A DNA stretch of 64,000 bases from Valencia hispanica (taxonomy: Eukaryota > Chordata > Actinopteri > Cyprinodontiformes > Valenciidae), in contig OY747721.1 of assembly GCA_963556495.2 (NCBI GenBank), forward strand, positions 14,389,149 through 14,453,148, written 5' to 3'. Under the pieces are notes generated by a model. The model was not told where the DNA came from and searched no databases. It saw only the letters and a list, made by a program, of their open reading frames with translations. Every line of letters begins with the position of its first letter. The first letter of the stretch is position 1. A program made the translations under genes and the position numbers. This document shows positions 1-11,350 of this stretch, in pieces.

Positions 1-731
1 TTGAGCACACATTTAATGAAGCATTCCCTTTCTCCCCCAGTTGTTGGTGCCCACTGCCTGTCAACTGGGTTAAAGAGAGAAACTACACTATTGCCTCATG
101 AACAAGAAGGAGAAATTAAGCTCTTTGCAAACATTTCTGGTCATAAAAAGACACTAAGGAACGTCAGCTATCATGTGACAGTCTGTAGGTTTACACGCAC
201 ATCTAAATCGAGCTTTTGAAAAAAAGCTGACGAATAGCTTAACCAGTTTACATGTTTCTCAGAAAATCGAACGCTAGGTGGCGACGTTCGCCCTTTAATG
301 GTGGATTTTTCCGGCTTTCCGAGAGTCACACAGATTGTAAACAAATGCTGGCAGCAGTGAAGCAGACGGAGTAAAAGCTGGATATGCATGAGTGAAGAAA
401 TGGACGACAACAATGTTGCAGCACACAACATTTTGTAAGTACTGTACTGTTTGATTGTGTTACACTTGTTGCTGCTGCTGCTGTCGTTGTTGTCGTACCA
501 GTGTTGTTACTCCCGCTTCCGCGGTCTCATCACTTCTCGGCTGAGGCGGGATTGGAGTTTCCGGAGTTTCTAGCAGAGAAATTTGATTTACCATCGCATT
601 ATCTGGGTGCTTTAGTCAGATTACTCTAACTCTGCCCCATGTCTAAACAACATAAAGAGCTACAACGAATTAAATAACAATAACATAACAGCCTTTATCT
701 GATTTTTATTAAAAGTTAATCAAAGTACATC
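1..731. other. kat6b intron, no gene; CpG-bearing block 230-560
   Basis: No gene is recognised. Most of the stretch is AT-rich, but about 230-560 carries several CpGs and a short CTG/TCG triplet tract near 468-495. Its style resembles the interior of fish MITEs such as the one at 36204-37466, so it may be old mobile DNA. No terminal repeats or target duplication were found, so it is left unclassified. Confidence 0.3.
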
Positions 732-739
732 CTCTCAGC

Positions 740-1362
740 TAGTGGTCGGTGATATAAAAGGTGGAAAGTAGAAATTATATAAATTTAGCTATTGATAGAG
801 ATTTTGACTATATCGGACTACTGCAATTGCAAAATTTGATGATGTCATCAAACTGTCATCAAGGAGGATAAATACTGATAAAATACTAAATTTGTTGTTT
901 TCCATTTAACGGGAAAGAAAACTGTTGAACTTCAAGCATTTTTAATTCAAATATGCGCAGGTTTTTTTGTGCAATACTAAATTTATAATTAAGTAACCAC
1001 GAAAGTGGATAATTTTTATTTTTGTAGGTTTAAAAAAAATACGATTTAGCTTTTAAAATATATAATATAAAGTTAAAATATCCTCATCTTTATTAATGTT
1101 GTTACAATTATTGTGTTGCATTTTTTGGGAAAAAGGTTTGAATATTTATTTTAATAAATTTTGGACAATACAAGTTCTTTAAATGGCATTTTAAACTTTT
1201 TTGAATTGCTTGTTCTGCTGCAATGTATCAGGAAAGTGAGAATGTTCATAAACTGTCATTTTGACATATATAAAGAAAATTATATATCGCGACAGATATC
1301 GTTACAGCATATGCTTTAGATTATATTGCAATATAAATTTGAGACCATATCGCCCAGCCCTA
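740..1362. mobile_element. hAT-like MITE with 8-bp target-site duplication
   Basis: The element is flanked by an exact 8-bp direct repeat CTCTCAGC at 732-739 and 1363-1370. Its ends form imperfect terminal inverted repeats: TAGTGGTCGGTGATAT on the left and TAGGGCTGGGCGATAT (reverse complement of the right end), 12 of 16 matching. An 8-bp duplication is the hallmark of hAT transposition. The 623-bp body is AT-rich with no coding capacity, so it is non-autonomous. It lies in a kat6b intron. Confidence 0.72.
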
Positions 1363-1489
1363 CTCTCAGCTGATACATTTAAGGATATAAAATGCTGAAT
1401 TTAGATGTGATGCGTTCAAAAACAAGGAACTAGATCGATCAGAATAGGAGAAAACTTTCCAATTCGGATCTTTGGCCAATTGATTCATT

Positions 1490-2037
1490 AATATCTAGTG
1501 CATCCTAGGCGCATGAAGGAGCGTTTTCGCAGGTCCTTCCTCCCTGCAGCTGTTAAGACTTTAAGATGTTAAGATAATGTTAAGATAATGTTAAGACATT
1601 GCTGCTTCCAACAAAATCAATAATGTTTACATCACTGCTGTAACTTGCACTATCTGACTCATTTAACAAACATTTCTGTGACTGCTATTTAGCACTATAT
1701 ATAGCACATATATATGTGCACATCTGTTTTTCTCAGTTTATATTCTGTTAACTATTTGTAAATAATAAGTTTACTTTTTTTACTTCCTATTTCACAACTC
1801 CACATCCATATTCTGTAAATATTCACTTTTTTTGTAAAATGATCCTACTCAGTTACACATACTAATCTGAGTATGCCACTTTATTTTTAATAACTGCACA
1901 ATTGTAATTGTGTCCTTAATGCACATATATATTTCTTAATTCTGTTTTCATACCACTTCTATTATCTGTCAATTTGTTGCTGTTACAGCTGAATTTCCCC
2001 TTTGTGGGACAACAAAGGATTATTCTATTCCATTCTA
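1490..2037 (+). mobile_element. LINE 3' end (CR1/Rex-like tail)
   Basis: This AT-rich stretch ends in the fish LINE 3' signature: a CTGAATTTCCCC motif, then TGTGGGACAACAAAGGATTA, then a short ATTCT-type simple tail near 2020-2037. The upstream part (about 1500-1560, CCTTCCTCCCTGCAGCTGTT) fits the end of the reverse-transcriptase reading frame, but it is too degraded to translate. It is a 5'-truncated copy in + orientation. The exact clade is uncertain. Confidence 0.55.
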
Positions 2038-2393
2038 ACAAAAATGCTTGTTTAATATTTTATTTATGATTTAAAAAATAAGTAAGCAAACTGACAATCT
2101 GGTGAAATTTCCAAAACAGAGAATCATAACAAACTCTGAGCTATAAAGTTCAATCCAGGAACTAGATTCATTTCCTTTTTTTTTTTTTTTTGCTCTAGTG
2201 ATTATAATCAATAGCAATTTGCAATTTATAAGAGGCTAAAAAGCAAAAAAATATATAATAATAAACACAGCTGTAGAGATGCTGATGATTTACTTGGGGA
2301 TTCTAAATTAAGAACATTACAGGAAATTATGCTGCTTCAAAAGAGCAGGCTGTCCTGAGTGAGGGGGTGGGGTCCTATTAGAACACTGCTGGT

Positions 2394-2437
2394 AGAGAGA
2401 GAGAGCGAGAGAGAGAGCGAGAGAGCGAGAGAGAGAG

Positions 2438-2479
<42 letters not shown>
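2394..2479. repeat. (GA)n microsatellite with GC interruptions
   Basis: A purine tract of GAGA repeats interrupted by several GC dinucleotides. Open frames of Leu/Ser repeats across it on the minus strand are artefacts of the repeat. Confidence 0.95.
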
Positions 2480-2481
<2 letters not shown>

Positions 2482-2539
2482 CAAGTGGTTGCATAACACA
2501 GCAGGGAAAAAAAGAAAAAAACACTCTCTCATTCCTTGT

Positions 2540-3585
2540 CTTTGTTCCTGCCAGAGTCTCCTCAGAATCTAATAAACTCTAAACCAAGACTGCTCTTTTT
2601 TTAAACCTCAAAGTATCTCTCATTATCAACACACACACACGCACGTTTTCTCTCGATGCGCCTTAACAGCTACGTCTCATCCTTTGAAGTAAATGTTAAA
2701 CCTGAACTGGTGAGGTGATGTCATCAAGGGCCGGGAGCGAGGGGTTGAAATGTTCCAAATGGAAAACAGTGGGGCCCTTCCTGAGAGCCGTCGCAGGACA
2801 CAGTGTCTCTACGGCACTTCTCCGTTTCCCTTTTGGCCTGACCACAGACAACAGTCACAGTTGTGGCTGCAGTATCAAGGTGTCGCTTCCTGATTATTCA
2901 CTGCGAAACTGCCGAGGAGTGGGGTGACATCTCTGTTGCCTGATGCAACTCGCCACTTCAGCTGCACAACTTGTGCATAAAGCATGAGACCGCGCTTAAT
3001 CTCGATAAGCCTCAACACGAGATATGTTAAAAGCCTCCACAGCAAACCAGATGACTAAACATTGCACTTAAAGCTGCACAATGACAACTGTTTCCCATCA
3101 AACACTACAAATCACATTGCAATTACAAAGATTGCTGCCATTTCTAGGGCGCTCGTATTGCCAGGCATGGAAGGAAGAAAAAAAAAAAACGAAATACCAG
3201 AGGAGAATCAATGCTAACCTGGAGCTTTGTTTGTCAGGTTCTTATTTCCTCTCTCTGGCTTGTTTGTTTGCGCGAAGCTCACAACAGCTGCATGCAGTCA
3301 CAGAACATTCTGGGTTCCTTAACTTAACACGTTCTCATGCCCCTGCAAATGACCAATAAAATATCTGTTCTACTGCAGCTCGCAAGACAGGTCAGTCCTT
3401 TCCTTTAAGGTCATTAGGATAGGGTTGCATAACCTGTGGGAAGACCACTGCAGACTGCCAACCACACACTGTCAGCATGACTTTCTGATTATCCAAGCGC
3501 TCTTGTTATGGAACAACTAGCAACACAGACCTAAAAAGAATGGACTCTTCATGGCATTGTTTTTGAACTCCAAGGCTTAAGCCCC
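2540..3585. other. kat6b intron, nothing recognised
   Basis: Moderate base composition, no repeat ends, and no exon-like frame with splice sites that I can recognise. I looked for the kat6b PHD-finger exons that should follow the first coding exon and did not find them here or elsewhere below 6624. Confidence 0.5.
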
Positions 3586-3593
3586 AAAGATTA

Positions 3594-4490
3594 AAAGGAC
3601 ATTCCACCCCGAAGAGAAATAGAGTCTGGTGCTATCTTCCCCAGAGCTAGATAAGGGAGAAAAAGCATTTTGTAACCAGCCCAGTCATTCTCCTAATCAG
3701 TCGGTTTGCTTTAGCTTAGCATAAACAATTCAATAAAATGGGAACCGCTAGCATTTTGTGTGCAAAAGTGATGAAAATTACTTAATAAAAGATTCAAATT
3801 ATTCCTAGTGACCTCAATGATATCATATTGATTTCAAATGAAAATAATAAGTAAGACGAAGGAACTGCAGGAGCCGATTTAGACTTGGGACTACAGTACG
3901 ACAAAGCACCGCTGTAAGCCGCCGCTGAAAGGCACAAGGACATGACGCCGCGCCCGCAAAAGACACCTACAACCATAAACACAAATGCGTGAGCTGCCTC
4001 TTATTGAGTTTTCCCTGCCATAGTTTGAGTATGTTACAAGTCAAACGCAAGACAACAGAAATTATGCAACTTACTATGCTGCTACTTCGAAAAACTACCG
4101 GGTAGAAGTCTCGTAGGCACACATTTGTGTTTACAGAAGTACGTGGCTTTTGCAGGCGCTGCGTCAGTGGCGGCTTACAGCGGTGCTTGCCGTAATGTAG
4201 TAAAAATCGGCACCTGTAATTCCTCTATCTTACTTATTATTGTCATTTACAATCAATGTGATAATATTGAGGTCACCAAGGATAATTTCGATCAGTATTA
4301 AGTAATTTTCATCACTTTTGCACACAAAATGCTAGCGGTTCACACCCAATTGAATTGTTTATGCTAAGCTACAGCAAACAGACTGATCAATAGAATGACT
4401 GGCCTGGTTACAAAATGCTTTTTCTCCCTTATCTAGCTCTGGGGAAGATTGCAACAGACTAAATTTCTCTTAGGGATGGAATATCCCTTT
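3594..4490. mobile_element. Foldback element with ~390-bp inverted arms
   Basis: The left arm (about 3594-3990) and right arm (about 4100-4490) are reverse complements with scattered mismatches and small indels. Shared blocks include TTGCACACAAAATGCTAGCG, AATTGTTTATGCTAAGCT, CTCCCTTATCTAGCTCTGGG and GGCGGCTTACAGCGGTGCTT. Only about 110 bp forms the loop. The ends read AAAGGACATTCCA and TGGAATATCCCTTT. The flanks AAAGATTA (3586-3593) and AAAGATTT (4491-4498) look like an 8-bp target duplication with one change. There is no coding capacity. The 8-bp duplication suggests hAT-type mobilisation, but the family is not known to me. Confidence 0.75.
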
Positions 4491-4498
4491 AAAGATTT

Positions 4499-6623
4499 AA
4501 TGGGGAAATTCCACAAAAATTCAACTGTATCCAGGCTTTAGTTTAATTTAAGAAAAACCATTACCTTTCACAACCTTGCAGTGCATTTTAAACAATCTAT
4601 GAGGCCCAATAACAAGTTCCTAATAGTTATTTCTACTTTTAAATGGACGGTTGAGGACATCTGAAGTGAAGTTCTGTCAAAGACACTATTCATGGATTGT
4701 TTTCCACCAACAAATGCACACTAACAAAAAAAAACACACCTTGGTAAATATTTTTTTTTAAACCTGCTAATTCTTCTTTATGTCTTTGAGTTGATGACAT
4801 CACAAGATGCACATGAGTCAAGCTGATCAGCTGGCAACAGTAATCACCTTTGAAGGGGAAATTTCATTTAAAACATGGAAATAACGATGGGGGGAGAAAT
4901 CATTCCCAAGTGAGCATGGAAGCTTGCTTTAGGAAAGGAGAGACATTATCTCAAATACATTTCAAAACAAAATATCAAAACAAATAAAAAAACTGACCAT
5001 TGCATTTCTAAGCTGTGTCTGCACCAACACCTGAGTCAAATCATTGAATTATCTCCTAAGCCTGTTTTCAAGTTTTGCAGCTGCTTGCTAATGATCCACT
5101 CATTTAAGTCAGCTGTGTTCAAGCAGGGAAACATCTAAAGCATGCATCACATCATCCCTTGTGGACCAGTTTTGCCTGCCCTTGTTTTACAGAAAGGTTT
5201 AGATCGTAGCTTCAGTGTCCTACCTGTGGTAGAAAACTGTCTTGGTATATTTTATTTAGTAAAAATTCTGATTTGTTAATGGTTAGTCAATAGACCAAGA
5301 TCAGAGCGGACCTCTAACACCTTAAAACAACTTCAATATCAACAATGTCATAGCAGTTCATATGAAGCTCCTGTCAGTGGTTACCTGGTTTCATAAACAG
5401 CCAGAAAACACCAGAAAATCAATCATCTATTAGTTTTATTTGACACAAATCACATTGTTTATCTCAAGGTATCTTCAACCAACTAGCCCATTATCATCAG
5501 CCTAATTTGTTACACAACATGCCGTGGTTGTGAACATTTCCCAAACAGCTAAAATGCAATCAGCACCAGCATTGCTACAAGAAGCAGTTAAACAGAGCGT
5601 TTGGAGGAGTATTCAATAACCTAATTTTTAAAAGACTGGCAGCGTTTAGGAACTGAATCGAAGATGGCATTTATGAAACTAGCATTAAATATCAGCTGTA
5701 AGGGCTGCTCTATGTGGTGCATTCATCCAATCAAACTCTGTGACAAATGTCAGCAGGAAAGAGACCGTGAGCTTATGTTATCCCAATGCTAATCTAACTT
5801 TGTTTTAATTCGGAAGCTCAGTGATTTTACTGCTTTTTTGTCTTGAATTAGGCAGATCAAGATCAAACTCAACTGAGGAGCTTTAAACATGGCTGCCACA
5901 ACCGTTTTGTATCCGTAGTTGGTTTCCATAACCCTATAACTCTTGAAGAAAACGCTCCTTTCCTGTGATACAGCTCAAAGTAGAATCCAGAGTAGCAGCA
6001 ATAAATATTATATTTACACGAGGCAGTTATCCTGACTGGTAAGTATGCTTTGAATGTTATATTGTCAGGTTAATTATTGGTGGTGCATCCCCCTCTTATC
6101 TCCATCTCCTCTAGAAAGTGGGCTGGAGTTGTTTTAAGATGATGAAGGTCTTGACCCTCCCTCTTGCTTTAACCAACTGGATCCACAAATCTGGAGTTAA
6201 ACTAGTAAAGTCATTTACTGCAAGTAAAATATTAACTGCTTCAATTTATGTAAACATAACCTTACTTCAAAGATTGAAAACGATCCCTTTAGGGCGTGGT
6301 GGGAAACTTTACTACGGGCTAAAATCTTATAATATTAATATGTTAACTTGTCTGAGCTAACAAGGTTGCTTTCCCAGAGATGTTGCTTTCTGCACCTGCA
6401 AAGGAAGTCCGACTGTCCCCCACTGTTTTCCTTATCTTCTGTCCTTGGGACTCTGTAAGGTAGAGCAGGGACTCTGACAGAGTTTTTACCACGACCTGTT
6501 CATGAGCGTCTGATTCTGTAAGCTCTCGTATCATGGATATTAATAAACCTGACTGCTTTTCACCTCAACAGTGCCTGGATAAGGGGTGAATGAGTAAAAG
6601 TGCAAAGGTCAAGGTGTGTGTAC
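4499..6623. other. kat6b intron, mostly unrecognised
   Basis: Apart from the MITE fragment at 5028-5186, nothing is recognised: no splice-bounded frame, no terminal repeats. The segment just below the donor at 6623 is ordinary intron. Confidence 0.5.
5028..5186. mobile_element. Degraded MITE fragment, same family as 28527-28748
   Basis: The order of motifs matches the copy at 28527-28748: ACCTGAGTCAAATCATTGAA, then GTTTTGCAG, GTGTTCAAGCAGGGAAACAT, and a tail reading CTTGTGGACCAGTTTTG. The ends are worn, so the termini are approximate. Confidence 0.5.
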
Positions 6624-7241
6624 CTGCTCGCGCTCATGGGGGAGGAGTGTCACTGATGACAGGACCAAGGGGGAAGCACTTGGACACCTGGGGTTCCTTC
6701 CCTCCAAACTGCCGTGGCTGAGTTTATACCGAGGGCCGTTTTTCAACAGCCTGCCATTGTTGACTGACCGCTTAGCGGCTAGCCGCAACCTCTGACGGAA
6801 AGCGGGGTTATCAACAACCTCTGACAGATCGTCCTGATTCCTCAAATACCGCTCAATGTTCTTAAGCGAGGAGCCGTGGGTATCATCCAGACCCTCGATG
6901 GCCCTCTTGAGTATTTTATTCCAATCGATATGGCGTAGATCACTTAAATTCCATATAGATTCTTTTGACGGCAAAGGTGCATTTGCAGGCAATATTGATC
7001 CGGTTCTTCCAGGGTTTCCCGGGTCCTTGTAGGAGGCGCTTCCTTTATTTGTAACCTTAAGGACCGAGCCATCGTGTACACTTAATTCCAATTGCTCAAG
7101 GACGATCTTCTTGTCCAGTCCATGCAACGTCGACACCGCATGACAAATTCGCTCCTCAGAGGGCCTCTGCTTTTGCCTCTTAATTTTCTGTATTGCTTCG
7201 AGAATCCACTCCGTGTAGAGAGGGTTTGCAAGTTTTACCAT
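6624..7241 (-). CDS. kat6b: kat6b first coding exon: N-terminal double winged-helix module
   Basis: This exon encodes the first 206 residues of the MYST-family lysine acetyltransferase KAT6B (MORF), a chromatin enzyme that acetylates histone H3 within the BRPF complex. The start [20 protein letters not shown] is the family's N-terminus. Residues 1-80 are winged helix 1, described in KAT6 proteins as binding unmethylated CpG DNA. Residues about 100-180 are the H15-like second winged helix ([28 protein letters not shown]). [14 protein letters not shown] and [11 protein letters not shown] match KAT6B better than KAT6A. The ATG (7241-7239) has A at -3 and G at +4. The exon ends after HEREQ at CAG|GTACAC (6624/6623) in phase 0, where the PHD fingers should follow. 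These and the acetyltransferase domain lie outside the window. Human KAT6B has about 2,070 residues, so about a tenth is present. Confidence 0.96.
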
Positions 7242-7480
7242 GGTTGAACAATGAGCCTCACAGAAACGTGATCCATAAAGATTCCCTCTTTCTGCAGCCG
7301 AAAGCGAGGTACATCCACATCCTTAAGTAAAAGGTCAGCAAGTTAGGCTCCACAACAGCATCCAGAAATATGTCCTCAATCCAGAGAGAGCTTGAGGAAA
7401 AAGTTGGCACGAGTAAATTCCACACTTGTGTAGGTATCACATGGCCTGGAGTAGGTCTTTATTAAAATCCGAGATCAAAT
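7242..7480 (-). promoter_or_regulatory. kat6b: kat6b 5' leader part of exon 2, rich in upstream ATGs
   Basis: The exon start is set by a strong acceptor on the minus strand: a long T-rich tract ending TTTTTTTTGCAG|ATTTGATC, with the exon beginning at 7480. The 239-nt leader has several upstream ATGs before the main one at 7241. These are an ATG-TGA start-stop at 7442-7437, an 8-codon frame from 7361, a 20-codon frame from 7320 ending at 7258, and an ATG at 7276 whose short frame runs over the main start. An open frame also extends upstream of 7320 to a GTG at 7440, but without an ATG there. Confidence 0.7.
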
Positions 7481-7799
7481 CTGCAAAAAAAAGGAAAAAA
7501 AGGAATACTGAGATCATATATTAACTATTCACAATATGCATAGAAGCCAATTGTATATTTGGTATTAACCAGTTATAGATCAACTGATTGGTTGATTAAT
7601 CAGTCAGATAAGATTTTTTTCTCTTACAAGATTTCTGGCTTTGGCTGTTTGGGATGGTTGATTTTACTTCCTGGTATTTACTGCAATGATGATAAAGGTG
7701 ATGACAAAAAATACTGAAATTCAACAGTCATTTGGCTATAAAGCCATTACTCCATTTAGTCTAGGGCTTAATAAAAAAATATTACCTTTAAAGAAAAGA
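7481..7799. other. kat6b intron 1, nothing recognised
   Basis: AT-rich intron just upstream of the exon acceptor. No repeat ends or genes seen. Confidence 0.5.
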
Positions 7800-8990
7800 G
7801 AAAAATCTCTGCCGCATTAGAATGACAAACTTTAATAGACTTTATTAGGATGTGACAGACCAACACAAAGTAGTACATAAAAGTCAAGTGGAAGGAATAT
7901 AAGACATGGTTTTCAAAACTTTTTACATATACAAATCCAAAAGTGTGCCGTGCATGTGTATTCGCTCCCCCTTTACTTCTGATGGCCCTAAATACAATCT
8001 AGTGGAACAAACTGGCTTCAGAGGTTTGCTATTAGTAAATAGAGCTCACCTGAATGTAGTATGAGCTAAAGAGTTTTGGAGGTTTGCTAGAGAACAATAG
8101 TGAGGGGGGGAAAAAAACTAAGAATACACCAAACAGGTCGAGTTAAGGTTCTGGAGAAGTTCAAATCAGGGTCACGTTATAAAACATTAGTTGTGCACTT
8201 CGTGAATCCGGCCATTATAGATGAGTGGCAAAAATAAAGTCATTATTGGCCATAAAAACGTACAATTAGCACTGTAAACGTGGTTCTCTGGTCAGATTTC
8301 TGTGAAAATCATACAATTCACATCAGGCTGTACACACCATCCCCAAGGTAGTGGCAGCATAATGGTGTGGGGAGGACTTTATTCAGCGGGAACTGGGAAG
8401 CTGGTGAGAGTTGATTAAAACAAGCAAGTTGGTAGAACACCTGTTAGAAGCCACAAACTATTTCTGACTGAGGCTGAGGTTCAACAACCTTTCTCAACCA
8501 CCCTTGTCTAGTCAAAGTCTGGACCTAAATCTAAACGAGAATCAATGATAAGACCAGCAAATTTTGTCTTCTTAAAATATGACTGAGCTTGAGCTTTTCT
8601 GAAGAACGGCCAAACATAGCAGTCTCCAGGAGAGCAAGGCAACCAGACATGAATCTAAAGACCTGAAGCTGCAATTGAAACAGTAGGTTGTTTTAGAAAG
8701 CAATAACTCGAGTGGGTCTGAACATAAACGAATGCCACGTTTAAGAGATTTTTATTTGGAATAAAAAAGAAATAATAATTAAAAGTAAGCATCACTTTCC
8801 TTCCACTTCACAAATATGCATTACTTTGTGTTAATCCATCCATCCATCCATTGGGCGAGAGGCGGGGTACACCTTGTGTTTGTCCATCACAACCAATTCA
8901 TAGCAAACATATTAAAGTTTGTGGTTGTTGCGTGGGAAAATGTGGAAATGTTACAGGGGTGTGAATACTTTTCCAAGTGAATGATGATCA
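7800..8990 (+). mobile_element. Degenerate Tc1-like transposon with SINE scrap inside
   Basis: The + strand follows the Tc1 layout with heavy decay. Transposase fragments are readable, for example GGTAGTGGCAGCATAATGGT at about 8346 (cognate of GSGSIMVWG) and CTAAATCTAAACGAGAATCA near 8526 (cognate of DLNPIENL). The terminal halves contain the typical 'gtgtgaatacttttccaag' end. At about 8838-8885 a CCATCCATCCATCC tract followed by GGGCGAGAGGCGGGGTACAC is a minus-orientation SINE 3' end inserted into it. No frame is intact. Confidence 0.65.
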
Positions 8991-9633
8991 TAAATAAGAG
9001 CATTCAATACTTTATGTATACGTAAAAACAAGCACATCAGATGCCCTGTATTCTAAACATTAGCATCAGCCATGTAGTGTAAAAAAAAGGTTAAAGCTAA
9101 GGAATGCAGGACTTTAAAAAGATGTGCTAACACACAAGAAACAGATGGATAAAAACAGATGCAGGCGCTGTCATGGCTGCTAAGGAAATCAAAGTGACTT
9201 AATCCGTAGTCTGACACCGTAATCCGCACACCAAACCAGATGTCCAATTCAAAAGAGACCGTTTTCCTAATAAAAAAGGGCAAATTATTCACACTCTGAC
9301 AGCTATCTAGAAACTTCTTGTGACCTGTGGAAAACTACTCACTGTCTCTTCGACAGATCCATATTTTCGGTTTCGGATTCCTTCGAAAGTTTACATTTAT
9401 TTCAACAGCGCGTTATTTTTGGAAAACAAAATGAAACACAACTGCGTGGAGTGCCTGCTTTATAAATACACGAAATGTCAGAAAACAGAACAACAAGCTA
9501 AAGTTTTAACCGTGAGCTGCCCGCGCGACACTTTTTGACAGCTCGACAAACGAGCAACCCGATCAGCGCGAGCCTTAATGACACCCGTATAATCAATGCT
9601 CACATCCTGACAGCTGCTCCGACACCATGTTTA

Positions 9634-9662
9634 CCCCCCTCCACCCCCCCACCCCTACCCCC
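9634..9662 (-). promoter_or_regulatory. G-quadruplex motif on kat6b sense strand
   Basis: On the minus strand, runs of 5, 4, 7 and 6 G are separated by TA, T and TGGA. This satisfies the standard four-run quadruplex pattern with very short loops. It lies inside the CpG-rich region, on the sense strand of kat6b. Confidence 0.7.
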
Positions 9663-9801
9663 ACGGAGCCATTTGCCCGAAGAAAGGAGAAGAAAAGCAG
9701 TAATAGCTGCGTAACAAACCCCCAAGAGTCGCGCTCCGCCGAGTTGGGCTGATAAACGTCAAGTGCTGCCAGCTTTACCCCCGATGTCACCTAAACTAGC
9801 G

Positions 9802-9812
9802 GTCGCCATTTT
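9802..9812 (-). promoter_or_regulatory. YY1-like site
   Basis: Reads AAAATGGCGAC on the minus strand, matching the YY1 core AANATGGCG, which is often found at or just downstream of TATA-less start sites. A start site near here is an inference. Confidence 0.5.
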
Positions 9813-9860
9813 GTTACAATGTTGTAGTTTACATGAATCCGACATGACGCTGATTACAAT

Positions 9861-9867
9861 CCAATGG
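9861..9867 (+). promoter_or_regulatory. CCAAT box (NF-Y-like)
   Basis: CCAATGG in the CpG-rich block, about 50 bp from the YY1-like site on the side that is upstream for kat6b. NF-Y sites work in either orientation. Confidence 0.4.
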
Positions 9868-10769
9868 AGTCTCATTAAACCTCACCTAACGCTAATGCGC
9901 CCTCCCCAGCAACTTCAATATTGGCTGTAAAGGCGAGATCCGATCCCTGGTTTGATAAAGCGCACGTCAATCTTTATGTATGAGCGCACTCCAAGCGGCG
10001 CGTCACTGGCTGTGTGATCTGTCACTTCACTCCGTTAACCCGCCTCTTAAGGTGCCTCTGGTGATGAATCGATAGCACTCGCCTCTAAACGCTCGTAAAA
10101 AAACGCCGAATTTTACGGCTCGAGTGGACATAAAAGGGTTGTTAATAAGTTACAAACGCGTGGTAAAGGACGTGAACCGGCTGGAATAAATATTTAACCT
10201 CGTTGGCGCGGCGTTTAACACCGGCCCACCTTTACTCGGATTCCTCCTTGAAACAGTTGGTTACACTTGAAAGTGATTTGGATCATTTTAGACTTTAATT
10301 GGCTGTTTGTTAAATCGATCATTTGTTTGCATGAAAACGCACCGACTTAAAGCGGAACGCGTTTGATTTATTTTAAGACTTCCAGGTTGCTCTGCAAGGC
10401 ACAATAACAGCAACGTAAATAAAAATGTACCCAAGCTGTCGCCTCTTTATCCTGGTTACGTTTCAATGTATTCCCCCCCGCTCCTCTGAGATATTTAACG
10501 TTTAAACTACGTGACATAGATTAGGGATTATAAATGCACACATTTCGTTGAGATAATAATTGTGATTAGAAGAAAAAGTGGCAGTATTAATGTCCACCAT
10601 AACTATCAAATGCCTTCTTATGAGAAGAATTAGTAAGAGCCCGGAGGAAGAAAAGACGTTCGGCAGGGGAATACAAGTTAACACCGCTTCTTCTCAGTTA
10701 TGTAGCCTATCGCCAGCTCCATATTTTTTCAGCTTCAACTCTCGACTCCCATATTACATTTACACGCTC

Positions 10770-10904
<135 letters not shown>

Positions 10905-11350
10905 CACCGTATTCCTAAGATGTTGCGCAAACCTATTCGGCTGTAGCGGAGACGACCCAATTAACGCCAAGTTTCGCGCGAAGATGAACGTGCATCAGTA
11001 CATATAAAATTAAAGAGCAGACGCTACGGTAAATATTTGCTGGTAGTTTACCTCTTCCAAGTTTTCCCCCCTCTCTCTCGGGTACTCCTCTTCTTTATCA
11101 CCTCGAATGGGGTAAAATGCGAAGCGATGTATCCAAGCGATTTCGTGGGATTATTATTCTTTTTATTTTATTTTTTTGACGTGTTAAAAGCGAAGGCTGG
11201 AAAGCTCTCGCCGAGACATGTACAGGACCTGATAACAACTAATTGAAAGGTTAATCTACATAGCAGCCTGTGACAAAGTGGTACCCTCCCCCTTCTTCTT
11301 CTTCCTCTCCCACTGTAGACATCCCTTTACTTCAGCGTAGCGGACCGTCG

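Noticed and set aside
2317..2532. Leu-Ser repeat protein
   Set aside because: Translation of the GA microsatellite.
1..6623. kat6b PHD-finger exons
   Set aside because: No cysteine-rich frame with splice sites on the minus strand could be recognised; probably lies beyond the window.
7258..7440. 60-codon open frame in the kat6b leader as one long upstream ORF
   Set aside because: Its first codon is GTG; the nearby ATG (7442) is followed at once by TGA. Only the shorter ATG frames are kept.
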